A stretch of 35,261 nt of DNA. Source: a virus. The stretch is from positions 1 to 35,261 of the IMG/VR virus record IMGVR_UViG_3300010885_009282, one strand, 5' to 3'. Shown one piece after another: positions 9,050 to 15,505 of this stretch (positions are counted from its first letter, which is position 1; every line of letters begins with the position of its first letter). The notes under the pieces are model-generated. The model was not told the origin of the DNA, made no database searches, and saw only the letters and a program-made list of their open reading frames with translations. The position numbers and the translations under genes were made by a program.

Positions 9050-9395
9050 GTGCAGGCTGGTTAATGTTTTGAGCAGCGGATTGAGCCATTGCATCTACTT
9101 TAGCATCGCCTGCTTCTTCACCATCACCTTGTACATCAGTAACTGGTTCGCCAATGATAATTTCACCATCGCTGGGAGTACCTGATATTAGTTTCTGTAT
9201 ACGTGGATCATTATTATACATTGACATAAATTCATCAAATGTTATAGCAAAGCCAACATTACGCATAAAGTTTGCAATAGGTTGAAAGGGCACTTTAGCA
9301 CCCTTTCCTAATTTATTCTCAATATGTTGGAGAATCGTCATTAATGTGCCGGCTTGGCCCATTACAAAGTTTGGCGCAATCTCCAAAAGTTTCAT
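9045..9395 (-). CDS. Small late protein next to scaffold-like gene
   Basis: 116 aa. The start MKLLEIAPNFVMG is followed by helical sequence, and the C-terminal 40 residues are acidic and low-complexity (GDGEEAGDAKVDAMAQSAAQ). No family is recognised. The ATG follows the stop of the 312-aa scaffold-like gene by one base, so translation is likely coupled. The acidic disordered tail and the position are what one expects of a prohead core or internal protein, but the sequence does not establish it. Confidence 0.65.
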   Translation of the reverse strand: MKLLEIAPNFVMGQAGTLMTILQHIENKLGKGAKVPFQPIANFMRNVGFAITFDEFMSMYNNDPRIQKLISGTPSDGEIIIGEPVTDVQGDGEEAGDAKVDAMAQSAAQNINQPAQ

Positions 9396-9396
9396 A

Positions 9397-10335
9397 TTAT
9401 GCTCTTAGCCCGCGGCCCATAGTTTCTGTTCCGCCTGCTGCTGCATCGCTAGTTGCCATGTCATCAGCACGTGGAATTTCAGCCCCAGCATCAGGAGCAG
9501 GTGCTTCTGCACCCATGTCTGGAGCAGGTGCTTCTGCACCCATGTCTGGGGTTCCGGGAGGAGTACTAAGATCAGTACCTGGCTGCATAGGAGCAGCAGC
9601 AGATTCTTCACCAGCAACTGTACGAGCAGCACCATCCATGCCTTCACGAGCAGCACGTACAGCATCAAGTAGTGGAGTTAGTGTCTGTGTAGCAGCAGCA
9701 CCAAATGCAGCAGCCTGATCAGCACCAACACGGTCACGGATAGTATCCATTAGTGGGGGAAGTTCTTCGTTGACCATTCCACTGATCTTCTCTACCATCT
9801 TCTGAATCTCATCTACCATGCCACGAGCAGCAACAATTGCAGATGCGTGATCAACTTCACCTTCGTTCAACTGCATTGAACCTGTTAGAACACTCTTTAG
9901 AATGTTCATTGCTTCGTCAACAGATTCCTTCTTTGCCATTTTAGTAGCAGTAGCGTACATAACATCTTTGCCACGCTTGCCATAACGCTCTTTAAAGTCT
10001 TCTTCAACTTTTTTCATGCCCTTAACATACTTCTCACGCTTCTTAGTTTCGCTAGGTGATAAAGTACGTTCTGCAAGCATAGTACGACGCTCATTTAACC
10101 ATGTTTCAAGAACTTGGCTTACAAGCAATGCTTCCATATACTGTGGATTACGCTCTGCTTGATGTGCTAGGCTACTAGTCTTAATAGCTCTAATCTTATT
10201 AGAAACTTTATTTAAAGTATTATGAGCATCCATTTCGCTCATCTCTCTTAAATTAAGGCGCCACTTATAAACACCCTGCAATTGGTTGTTTAAGTCTCGG
10301 CTTGTTATGTTTTTGCCAAATTCATTGACGATCAT
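9397..10335 (-). CDS. Scaffold/prohead-core-like structural protein
   Basis: 312 aa. The N-terminal half is a charged helical domain. It contains LSPSETKKREKYVKGMKK and ERYGKRGKDVMYATATKMA, a motif I associate with T4-type cyanophage head-region proteins. The middle is coiled and acidic; the C-terminal 100 residues are Ala/Pro/Gly-rich with a repeated GAEAPAPDM unit. GAGGA precedes the ATG, and an AATAAATA motif lies 20 bases further up. It is probably a prohead core or internal virion component, with the low-complexity tail as a flexible linker. Exact function is not recognised. Confidence 0.6.
   Translation of the reverse strand: MIVNEFGKNITSRDLNNQLQGVYKWRLNLREMSEMDAHNTLNKVSNKIRAIKTSSLAHQAERNPQYMEALLVSQVLETWLNERRTMLAERTLSPSETKKREKYVKGMKKVEEDFKERYGKRGKDVMYATATKMAKKESVDEAMNILKSVLTGSMQLNEGEVDHASAIVAARGMVDEIQKMVEKISGMVNEELPPLMDTIRDRVGADQAAAFGAAATQTLTPLLDAVRAAREGMDGAARTVAGEESAAAPMQPGTDLSTPPGTPDMGAEAPAPDMGAEAPAPDAGAEIPRADDMATSDAAAGGTETMGRGLRA
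9494..9547. repeat. Two tandem 27-bp repeats inside scaffold-like gene
   Basis: A 27-base unit starting GGAGCAGGTGCTTCTGC occurs twice back to back. It encodes the repeated M-G-A-E-A-P-A-P-D segment of the C-terminal tail. The copies are identical, which suggests recent slippage. Confidence 0.85.
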
Positions 10336-10355
10336 GATTAAATCCTCGTTTAGTA

Positions 10356-10363
10356 TATTTATT
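10356..10363 (-). promoter_or_regulatory. Late-promoter-like AATAAATA before scaffold-like gene
   Basis: Minus-strand AATAAATA matches the T4 late motif TATAAATA at 7 of 8 bases. It is followed 20 bases later by the ATG of the 312-aa gene, with a GAGGA ribosome-binding site between, so the geometry fits a late promoter. Confidence 0.5.
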
Positions 10364-10790
10364 GCAAGCCGACAGATTTCTCTAATTCCGATATTTGTGA
10401 ATTTAGCAAATCCAAGTCATTTAATGTTCTACTTAAACGATCTTCAAACAATTCAGACTTATAATTGTTCAAAATCTTACTCTCAAACAACTTTTTATCA
10501 TGTTTCAGCAACTGCAATCTTGTATCATAATGCTTGGTAAATTGTACATGCCCGGGCTTCTTCTTAATATACAATGCAGCAGAAAGGATAGCCATCCTAA
10601 CAGAATTAAAACTCGAGATTTCCTTACCTGAAGAATCAGTAATTAGCCATACTGAATCCTTTTGTAGAATATTAAAGTTATTCACTTTATACCCTTTCTT
10701 GTTCTCAATCAAAACTATGGAAGATTTTGTTGCTTTTACTTGGTCTTCAACAAAAGACTCAATCTTGTTCAATTTGTGTTTTGTAGCCAT
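10359..10790 (-). CDS. Orphan helical protein with own sigma70-like promoter
   Basis: 143 aa starting MATKHKLNKIESFVED; no family recognised. The protein is Lys-rich. Its C-terminal 60 residues are predicted coiled coil (ESKILNNYKSELFEDRLSR, LNSQISELEKS). An ATG 30 bases further upstream is in frame but sits inside an inverted repeat without a ribosome-binding site. The chosen ATG lies 6 bases after a TATATT -10 box, so a leaderless mRNA is predicted. This promoter style is shared with replication genes in this window, which suggests an early or replication-linked role rather than a structural one. Confidence 0.65.
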   Translation of the reverse strand: MATKHKLNKIESFVEDQVKATKSSIVLIENKKGYKVNNFNILQKDSVWLITDSSGKEISSFNSVRMAILSAALYIKKKPGHVQFTKHYDTRLQLLKHDKKLFESKILNNYKSELFEDRLSRTLNDLDLLNSQISELEKSVGLQ

Positions 10791-10796
10791 ATTAGT

Positions 10797-10825
10797 AATA
10801 TAGCACAAAGTTTTCCTCATTGCAA
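10797..10825 (-). promoter_or_regulatory. Sigma70-like promoter, predicted leaderless start
   Basis: TTGCAA, 17-base spacer, TATATT, then 6 bases to the ATG of the 143-aa gene. A start point 6-8 bases after the -10 box would fall on or next to the ATG. The -35 box overlaps a 9-bp inverted repeat. Confidence 0.55.
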
Positions 10826-10838
10826 GATTAATGAGGAA
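10813..10838. other. 9-bp inverted repeat over the promoter
   Basis: TTCCTCATT (10813-10821) and AATGAGGAA (10830-10838) are exact complements with an 8-base loop. The repeat spans the -35 region and the end of the previous gene. It lacks a T-run on the minus strand, so an operator or mRNA hairpin is more likely than a terminator. Confidence 0.55.
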
Positions 10839-11112
10839 GTTTAATTATATAAAGTGCCATTCCCAGTAGTGTTGTTAATAATGAGCCAATGATTGTGAAG
10901 CCAATTCCCAGTAGTTTTTTATAAGCCTGATTTTCTTTCTCTGCCAACATATCTTTTATTTGTTTGACAATATTTTCTACGTTGGTGAGACGATCTTCCA
11001 TTCTCTCCATATTGTCCTTCATAGCGTCGTACCTTTGAGAACACAATTCGACATGAGCCTCCAGACTCTCTTTTTCGATGTCAGTAGGGATTATCTTATG
11101 GTTGTTACTCAT
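10828..11112 (-). CDS. Coiled-coil protein with C-terminal membrane anchor (possible holin-type)
   Basis: 94 aa from MSNNHKIIPTD. A long charged coiled coil (MERMEDRLTNVENIVKQIK) is followed by one membrane segment near the C-terminus (GIGFTIIGSLLTTLLGMAL) and a short tail. The layout resembles XhlA-like phage membrane proteins, so a lysis or membrane role is possible, but no specific family is certain. An ATG 18 bases upstream is rejected: AGGA lies 6 bases before the chosen ATG. A perfect TATAAATA lies 23 bases before the start, so the gene is late. Confidence 0.7.
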   Translation of the reverse strand: MSNNHKIIPTDIEKESLEAHVELCSQRYDAMKDNMERMEDRLTNVENIVKQIKDMLAEKENQAYKKLLGIGFTIIGSLLTTLLGMALYIIKLPH

Positions 11113-11135
11113 TGTTTTCCTGTCCGCCATGCTAT

Positions 11136-11143
11136 TATTTATA
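11136..11143 (-). promoter_or_regulatory. T4-type late promoter TATAAATA
   Basis: Exact TATAAATA on the minus strand, 23 bases before the ATG of the coiled-coil membrane protein, with an AGGA ribosome-binding site in between. Confidence 0.65.
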
Positions 11144-11537
11144 AAGCAATGCTTATATTGTAATCATAGTATATGTTGCAGGTATTACCTGAAGAACGTA
11201 AGCAGCATGGATGTACAATTAAACTATTATGATCTATCATTGGAATTAGATCTGTGTCCTCTAATAATTTTGCAATTGGATTGCCGTCGTTGACAAAAAG
11301 GTCAGGATGCTCTACTTCAAATGAAAAACTCCAAACTTTTGCATCACCTTGATATATCTTACCAAATTTATATTTTGATAAGTTATCAATCTTATATGAA
11401 GGAAAATTAATTATGAATGGCTGAGTTTTTAAACTCAGCATCTGAACCAGAGTGTTCCAATTTCTAATTGCAGATCGTGTGCCTGTATTTGGAATATCAA
11501 ATAATGTGTAACAAGTGTATGTTGGAGAATGTATCAC
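11139..11537 (-). CDS. Orphan late protein
   Basis: 132 aa, beginning at a GTG (MIHSPTYTCYTLFDIP); no in-frame ATG lies nearby. It is beta-rich (KVWSFSFEVEHPDLFV) and ends with a Cys-containing segment. It lacks signal and membrane features. I recognise the general style of T4-type cyanophage orphans but no function. It is preceded by a terminator hairpin and followed by the late promoter of the coiled-coil membrane gene, so it may be expressed alone. The ribosome-binding site before the GTG is poor, so the start is uncertain. Confidence 0.55.
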   Translation of the reverse strand: MIHSPTYTCYTLFDIPNTGTRSAIRNWNTLVQMLSLKTQPFIINFPSYKIDNLSKYKFGKIYQGDAKVWSFSFEVEHPDLFVNDGNPIAKLLEDTDLIPMIDHNSLIVHPCCLRSSGNTCNIYYDYNISIAL

Positions 11538-11563
11538 TACTTACTTATTTGCAAGAAATTCAG

Positions 11564-11593
11564 TCAAAAAGAAAGGGCATTACTGCCCTCTCT
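11564..11593 (-). terminator. Intrinsic terminator after third small cassette
   Basis: Minus strand: GAGAGGGCA, loop GTAA, TGCCCTTTC (one G.T pair), then TTTTTG. A strong GC stem with a T-run, just downstream of the gene ending at 11616. Confidence 0.85.
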
Positions 11594-11615
11594 ATGATAT
11601 AGATATATTTAGGTA

Positions 11616-12023
11616 TTAGATGCCAAAATTGTTAGTACCGACCCAACGACCATTAGCACTTAATCCTGTTGCATCGCCAGTGATACTAAAGTTACCAGCA
11701 GCATAACCAAGTTGGTTTGCTAATGCGTCCTTCAATGCACCCCAAGTTCCAGCAGTTGTAGCACCAGGACCATCATTAACTGTTGCGCCATCGAATACAG
11801 CAGTGAAATAATCGTAATCGCTAGTATTACCTAAAATAATGATTGAACCAACTTGTGAACAGGCCTTAACTGCCTTATCGTAACCGTCTTCAGTAACTGG
11901 ATTAACACCGCTAACTCGAGTAAAAGGTGAATCGCCACTGTTATGAATTTGTACTGCACGGGGCTGATAACCATAAAAAGTTGCAGCATATGCCTTTCCA
12001 TTAACTCTATCTAAACTTGCCAT
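11616..12023 (-). CDS. Small late protein, cassette 3
   Basis: 135 aa, rich in Gly, Ala, Asn and Thr (MASLDRVNGKAYAATFYGYQ), probably beta-rich and soluble. No family recognised. It is one of three consecutive small genes, each with its own late motif, near-identical leader and terminator. Such monocistronic, strongly insulated late units fit abundant virion components such as head decoration or tail proteins, but this is inference. Sequence similarity to the other two proteins is weak beyond composition and the VNG/RTNG/RANG start region. Confidence 0.75.
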   Translation of the reverse strand: MASLDRVNGKAYAATFYGYQPRAVQIHNSGDSPFTRVSGVNPVTEDGYDKAVKACSQVGSIIILGNTSDYDYFTAVFDGATVNDGPGATTAGTWGALKDALANQLGYAAGNFSITGDATGLSANGRWVGTNNFGI

Positions 12024-12067
12024 GTTATATCTCCAAATATTTGCGTATTACGCTGCTTATATTTATA
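12024..12067 (-). promoter_or_regulatory. Late promoter and conserved leader, copy 3
   Basis: Exact TATAAATA (12060-12067), then CAGCGTAATACGC with a small GCGT/ACGC hairpin, then AAATATTTGGAGA with the ribosome-binding site, then the ATG. The same block precedes the genes starting at 12522 and 12954. Confidence 0.75.
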
Positions 12068-12083
12068 TAATAACACAAAAGAA

Positions 12084-12105
12084 GAAAGGGCATTTCTGCC
12101 CTTTC
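12084..12105 (-). terminator. Intrinsic terminator after cassette 2
   Basis: Minus strand: GAAAGGGCA, loop GAAA (a stable tetraloop), TGCCCTTTC, then TTCTTTTG. It ends the transcript of the gene 12522-12133, just before the next late promoter. Confidence 0.88.
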
Positions 12106-12132
12106 CTAAACACAAAAACTGTGTTACTACTA

Positions 12133-12522
12133 TTATGAGTATGCTAGTTTGAAACCAGTATCAGTTACAAGTGTTGAACTTGCATCAAATGCACCAGTAT
12201 TACCATACCAACCGCCGCCATTTCCGCCATTACGGATCATGTCACGTATTTCAGTTGCAGTGAAATGACTTGGTGCTTCAAGCATAATGCTTACATTTGC
12301 AGTTGTATTATTTTCAACTTGATAAGCCAGAACAGTTGCATTTGATGTAATCTGACGTAGAATACCAGCAAATGCTCCATTTGTTCCCATTTCCGCTGCT
12401 AGATTTGCGGCGCCTAGGGCACCGGCTAACTTAATGCCATAGCACTTTGGTGTTTTGCCAATAAAACTAACAAAAGTACCTAGTGAGCCAGCATCGCCAT
12501 TTGTGCGATAAAATTCTGCCAT
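12133..12522 (-). CDS. Small late protein, cassette 2
   Basis: 129 aa (MAEFYRTNGDAGSLGTFV), Gly/Ala/Asn-rich, mixed alpha/beta with a helix at TATEIRDMIRNG. There is no signal or membrane segment and no family is recognised. It has its own late motif CATAAATA, the shared leader with GGAGA ribosome-binding site, and a tetraloop terminator. It is likely made in large amounts late in infection. A structural role, such as a capsid decoration protein, is a guess from the regulation. Confidence 0.75.
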   Translation of the reverse strand: MAEFYRTNGDAGSLGTFVSFIGKTPKCYGIKLAGALGAANLAAEMGTNGAFAGILRQITSNATVLAYQVENNTTANVSIMLEAPSHFTATEIRDMIRNGGNGGGWYGNTGAFDASSTLVTDTGFKLAYS

Positions 12523-12569
12523 TTTAATTCTCCAAATATTTGCGTAAATTAACGCTGCTAGTATTTATG
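12523..12569 (-). promoter_or_regulatory. Late promoter and conserved leader, copy 2
   Basis: CATAAATA (12562-12569), CAGCG, a variant hairpin GCGT-TAATTT-ACGC, then AAATATTTGGAGA and the ATG. The hairpin stem is kept although the loop differs from the other copies. Confidence 0.7.
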
Positions 12570-12582
12570 AATTTTTGTCAAA

Positions 12583-12610
12583 AAGAAAGGGTGGTTTTGC
12601 ACCCTTTCTT
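12583..12610 (-). terminator. Intrinsic terminator after cassette 1
   Basis: Minus strand: AAGAAAGGGTG, loop CAAAAC, CACCCTTTCTT, then TTT. A perfect 11-bp stem between the gene ending at 12628 and the next late promoter. Confidence 0.9.
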
Positions 12611-12627
12611 CAATAAGTTAACTGTTA

Positions 12628-12954
12628 TTAGAAAGTTGCTGCTGTTACAGTAACACCAGTTAGTTCACTTAGACGTTCTAGATAAGTTCCAGTTGTACCA
12701 TCTGCCAAAGGATAAACACCAGTTGTGTCTAGACCATCAACAACCATATTAACCGAAGTACTCGATGCAACAGTAAAGCTGCTACCGATAACAAGTACTG
12801 AACATATCTGCTGAATTGTCTGAATATAAGTTTCTAGGTTTGCTGCTGAAATTGCAGAACCCTTGCTTACATTTAGGAATACTAGATCCTTACCAACAAA
12901 TTCACCCTTAACTACAGAACCATTTGCACGTTCTAATTTTAGATCTGCTGCCAT
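12628..12954 (-). CDS. Small late protein, cassette 1
   Basis: 108 aa (MAADLKLERANGSVVKGEFV), Thr/Ser/Ala/Val-rich, with the pattern of a small beta-sandwich or alpha/beta protein. No family is recognised. It is the first of the three small late cassettes. Its ATG follows GGAGA in the shared leader, and CATAAATA lies 38 bases upstream. A perfect stem-loop terminator closes the unit. An abundant virion protein is the natural inference; nothing shows which. Confidence 0.75.
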   Translation of the reverse strand: MAADLKLERANGSVVKGEFVGKDLVFLNVSKGSAISAANLETYIQTIQQICSVLVIGSSFTVASSTSVNMVVDGLDTTGVYPLADGTTGTYLERLSELTGVTVTAATF

Positions 12955-12999
12955 TTTAATTTCTCCAAATATTTGCGTATTACGCTGTTAATATTTATG
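12955..12999 (-). promoter_or_regulatory. Late promoter and conserved leader, copy 1
   Basis: CATAAATA (12992-12999), CAGCGTAATACGC with a GCGT/ACGC mini-hairpin, AAATATTTGGAGA, then the ATG. The leader is identical to copy 3 from CAGCG through GGAGA. Confidence 0.7.
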
Positions 13000-13021
13000 A
13001 CTGTGAATCAAAATTGTACGA

Positions 13022-13756
13022 TTACTTGTTAACCGGAGTGCCCAAATCACTTAGTAATTGAGTTAAAACTTTCTGCTTTTCTTTCTTTGATAACCCTGCA
13101 ACTGATTGCTTTACAGCATCAAATGTAACTGGGGCCGTAGGTGCTGCTGCTGGGGCGCCGCCTGCTGCTCCTGGTACTGGCGCTGGCTTACCTGCTACTG
13201 GCTTACCTGCTACTGGCTTACCTGCTACTGGTACCGGCGCTGGCTTACCTGCTACTGGTGCTGCTCCTGGTACTGCTGCCGGCTTACCTGCTACTGGTGC
13301 TGCTCCTGGTACTGCTGCCGGCTTACCTGCTACTGGTGCTGCTCCTGGTACTGCTGCCGGCTTACCTGCTACTGGTGCTGCTCCTGGCGCCGATCCGGCG
13401 GGTACTCTTACTCTTGGTTTAACAGCAGGTACTGCTCCTGGTACTGATGCTGCTGCTACTGGCGGTGGCGCTGCTCCCGGCTTACCTGCCACTGGTACTG
13501 GCGCTGCTGCTCCGCCTTTTGCTGCTGCTCTTGAATTACGTTGACGAATGGCGTTTGGAGTGTTACTAGTTTGCCCTGCTACTTTTCCTCCTGTTTTCTT
13601 ATTAGCAGTAGCAATTACATTTTGCGGGGTCATTCCAAGTTCGGCGGCCTTGCGCTTGATATAATCATCACGACCACTAGTATAGGCAGTTTTAATATCA
13701 TCCCAGAAGCCTTCATCTAAAGTGTTTTCATTTAAAATTATATCACTGGTCTTCAT
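13022..13756 (-). CDS. Low-complexity Ala/Pro/Gly/Lys repeat protein, candidate internal head protein
   Basis: 244 aa. The N-terminus (MKTSDIILNENTLDEGFWDD) resembles T4 capsid-targeting leaders such as MKTYQEFIAE. A Lys/Arg-rich helix follows. Residues about 80-205 are almost only A, P, G, V and K, built from VAGKP and a 13-residue unit PGAAPVAGKPAAV repeated at least three times. The C-terminus is a compact helical domain (KKEKQKVLTQLLSDLG). The basic disordered middle recalls histone-H1-like tails, so a packaged DNA-binding protein is possible; a flexible linker is the plainer alternative. It overlaps the preceding gene by 14 bases. Confidence 0.65.
   Translation of the reverse strand: MKTSDIILNENTLDEGFWDDIKTAYTSGRDDYIKRKAAELGMTPQNVIATANKKTGGKVAGQTSNTPNAIRQRNSRAAAKGGAAAPVPVAGKPGAAPPPVAAASVPGAVPAVKPRVRVPAGSAPGAAPVAGKPAAVPGAAPVAGKPAAVPGAAPVAGKPAAVPGAAPVAGKPAPVPVAGKPVAGKPVAGKPAPVPGAAGGAPAAAPTAPVTFDAVKQSVAGLSKKEKQKVLTQLLSDLGTPVNK
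13185..13229. repeat. Three tandem 15-bp repeats
   Basis: GGCTTACCTGCTACT occurs three times exactly in tandem (13185, 13200, 13215) and encodes three V-A-G-K-P units on the minus strand. The same 15-mer also starts each 39-bp repeat next to it. Confidence 0.9.
13242..13387. repeat. Three perfect 39-bp tandem repeats plus a partial fourth
   Basis: Identical 39-base units start at 13242, 13281 and 13320; a fourth copy from 13359 keeps 29 bases. Exact identity, even at third codon positions, points to recent slippage or recombination, so copy number probably varies between relatives. Confidence 0.92.
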
Positions 13757-13994
13757 TGCGAAATTTCCTTAAGCCTCTAATAAATTTGTTGGGATCTCTG
13801 CCACGTATACTATTAATTAATCGACGTTCTAATTCATCTGCACTTTCATCGTCGAAAGATTCATGTAACTGCTGAATTAAATTTATAGCACTGTTAATGA
13901 TATGATTAGCACGACTTTCAATTACCAAATTTCTATCATGATTTGGTACCATTGTACTAATTTCATCAAGAATGCTACGAGTAGACTTACGCAA
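13743..13994 (-). CDS. Small helical orphan
   Basis: About 83 aa, entirely helical and charged (STRSILDEISTMVPNHDRN, ERRLINSIRGRDPNKFIRGL); no family recognised. No ATG is available near the N-terminus. I choose a TTG at 13994 because GGGGA lies 5 bases before it; a TTG at 14006 is the alternative. An AATAAATA late-like motif lies 15 bases upstream. Its stop overlaps the repeat-protein start, so the two are probably translated together. Confidence 0.6.
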   Translation of the reverse strand: MRKSTRSILDEISTMVPNHDRNLVIESRANHIINSAINLIQQLHESFDDESADELERRLINSIRGRDPNKFIRGLRKFRNEDQ

Positions 13995-14008
13995 ATTAAT
14001 CCCCAAGT

Positions 14009-14016
14009 TATTTATT
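14009..14016 (-). promoter_or_regulatory. Late-promoter-like AATAAATA
   Basis: One mismatch to TATAAATA. It lies after the gp41 stop region's upstream neighbour and before the TTG-started small gene, with GGGGA between motif and start. Confidence 0.45.
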
Positions 14017-14054
14017 GTATCTATACTGTAAAGATAATCAATACGTTTTAGCAG

Positions 14055-15443
14055 TTAATTTTGTTTAATACTGGCTAACATTTGTTTTAACTTACTGCTG
14101 TTTATCTCAGCATTAATCTTAGGAGTATCCACTGGTTTTTCTACCGGTCTTAATATATTCTGTTGTTTTATTTGACTCATTATGCTACTGGGTTTCTTTG
14201 CAATGCCGCCTTCATCTTCGGGCGCATCCATAATACGCAATGTATCGATGTCAAATTGAAGTTCAACTTTTTGTCCCACACCACTACTACTACGAGTTTT
14301 CATACACTGCAATTGATAACGCCCATGCTCTCGCATTGCTCTACTGGTAAAAATACCAAACAAGTTATCTGCTGTATTAATCTTACTAATGCCACCACTA
14401 ATATGACTGTGATCAAATTCAATTTCTTCAACAGCAGCACGATTTAACTGACTTGCAGTGACCAACAACATCTGCAATTCTTTTGCAAGATTACGAACCT
14501 CTTCTGCAACGTATTTGTCCTTAACAAACAAATCACTTGGACTTACCTTAGCACTAACTGGCATTAGCAGATCCATATAATCCAGCATAATAAAGTCTAA
14601 CTTAGTGTTAGTTTTAATCTGTAGTTCTTTGAGATATGCTCGGATGTCGTTTACATTGCTTTGTGCTGGCATGTATTTGATTTGTAAGTTGCCGGCTTTC
14701 TTACCAACCATGCGAATCTTCATATCAACTGTATCAATTTCTTTGAAGATATCCTTACTACTGATATTTGCAAGCATACTATCGATACGCATCGATGTAA
14801 GTTCTTCACTCAATTCTAATGTTATATAAACACCATTAAGTCCCATAAGCATCCAGTTAACAGCAATGTTCTGCATGAATAGTGACTTACCGCTACCAGA
14901 ACCGCCAGCAAAGATATTAAGTTCGCCCCTGTTAAAGCCACCATATAGCAACTTATCCAGAGTAGTCCATCCTGTACTTACTTGCCCGTTATTATCTTTA
15001 ATCCTCATCAATCTCCCTTTGGGATCAGCGAAGTAATCTGTACCCATATCCTTAGTAAGGCTAATTTGCACTGCATCTTTGATTAGTTTTTCAACTGGAT
15101 CATACTCACCTTTTTCTAGTAGATCTGCTGCTTTTAGAATTGCACGTTCAAGTTCTTTCTGTCTGGTGAATCCTTCAAACTCTTCAAGAAACCAATTATA
15201 ATGCTCTTCATGTAGCCCAGGAGCAGGTTGTAAATCACTCTTACATACAGCATTAATCTGTTCAAACGTGGGCATAGAGTTATGCTTTTCACAGTGAGTT
15301 TTAATAAACTCAGCAGGAATTCGCAAACTTCTATCAAAGTTCTCGATGTTATAGATATTTTGAACACGGACAAAACTCTGAGAGTCTTGAACCATCATCT
15401 CCAAAAATAACTTCTGTATACCGGATTCGTAATTATTTGCCAT
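14055..15443 (-). CDS. 41: Replicative DNA helicase, T4 gp41 type (DnaB family)
   Basis: 462 aa, close to T4 gp41 length. It is a hexameric 5'-3' helicase that unwinds DNA at the fork and works with primase gp61. The N-terminal helical domain is followed by a RecA-type core. Walker A is GGSGSGKS (about residues 180-187), the Walker B strand is FIMLDYMD, and LVTASQLNRAA and GGISKINTADNLFGIF are typical DnaB-family H3/H4-region motifs. The ATG lies 7 bases after a TATAAT box with no ribosome-binding site, so a leaderless message is predicted. The divergent radical SAM gene starts 63 bases away. Confidence 0.93.
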   Translation of the reverse strand: MANNYESGIQKLFLEMMVQDSQSFVRVQNIYNIENFDRSLRIPAEFIKTHCEKHNSMPTFEQINAVCKSDLQPAPGLHEEHYNWFLEEFEGFTRQKELERAILKAADLLEKGEYDPVEKLIKDAVQISLTKDMGTDYFADPKGRLMRIKDNNGQVSTGWTTLDKLLYGGFNRGELNIFAGGSGSGKSLFMQNIAVNWMLMGLNGVYITLELSEELTSMRIDSMLANISSKDIFKEIDTVDMKIRMVGKKAGNLQIKYMPAQSNVNDIRAYLKELQIKTNTKLDFIMLDYMDLLMPVSAKVSPSDLFVKDKYVAEEVRNLAKELQMLLVTASQLNRAAVEEIEFDHSHISGGISKINTADNLFGIFTSRAMREHGRYQLQCMKTRSSSGVGQKVELQFDIDTLRIMDAPEDEGGIAKKPSSIMSQIKQQNILRPVEKPVDTPKINAEINSSKLKQMLASIKQN

Positions 15444-15450
15444 TGCTACT

Positions 15451-15479
15451 ATTATACACTTATCATGAAACGTAAGTCA
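15451..15479 (-). promoter_or_regulatory. Sigma70-like promoter of gp41, predicted leaderless
   Basis: Perfect -10 TATAAT (15451-15456), 17-base spacer, weak -35 TGACTT. Only 7 bases separate the -10 box from the ATG, so transcription should start at or next to the start codon. Confidence 0.6.
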
Positions 15480-15488
15480 TTATATATT
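15460..15488 (+). promoter_or_regulatory. Possible promoter of radical SAM gene
   Basis: TTATCA, 17-base spacer, TATATT, 17 bases before the ATG at 15506. It overlaps the opposite-facing gp41 promoter, so the two could interfere. The -35 match is modest. Confidence 0.35.
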
Positions 15489-15505
15489 ACTACAATAAGT
15501 ACCTA

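Noticed and set aside
13185-13387. CRISPR-like array
   Set aside because: Repeats are directly tandem without unique spacers and lie within a coding frame.
13106-13447. Plus-strand frames rich in Cys/Trp/Tyr or Leu over the repeat region
   Set aside because: They are mirror readings of the Ala/Pro/Gly/Lys repeat gene; low complexity creates long open frames on both strands, and they lack start signals.
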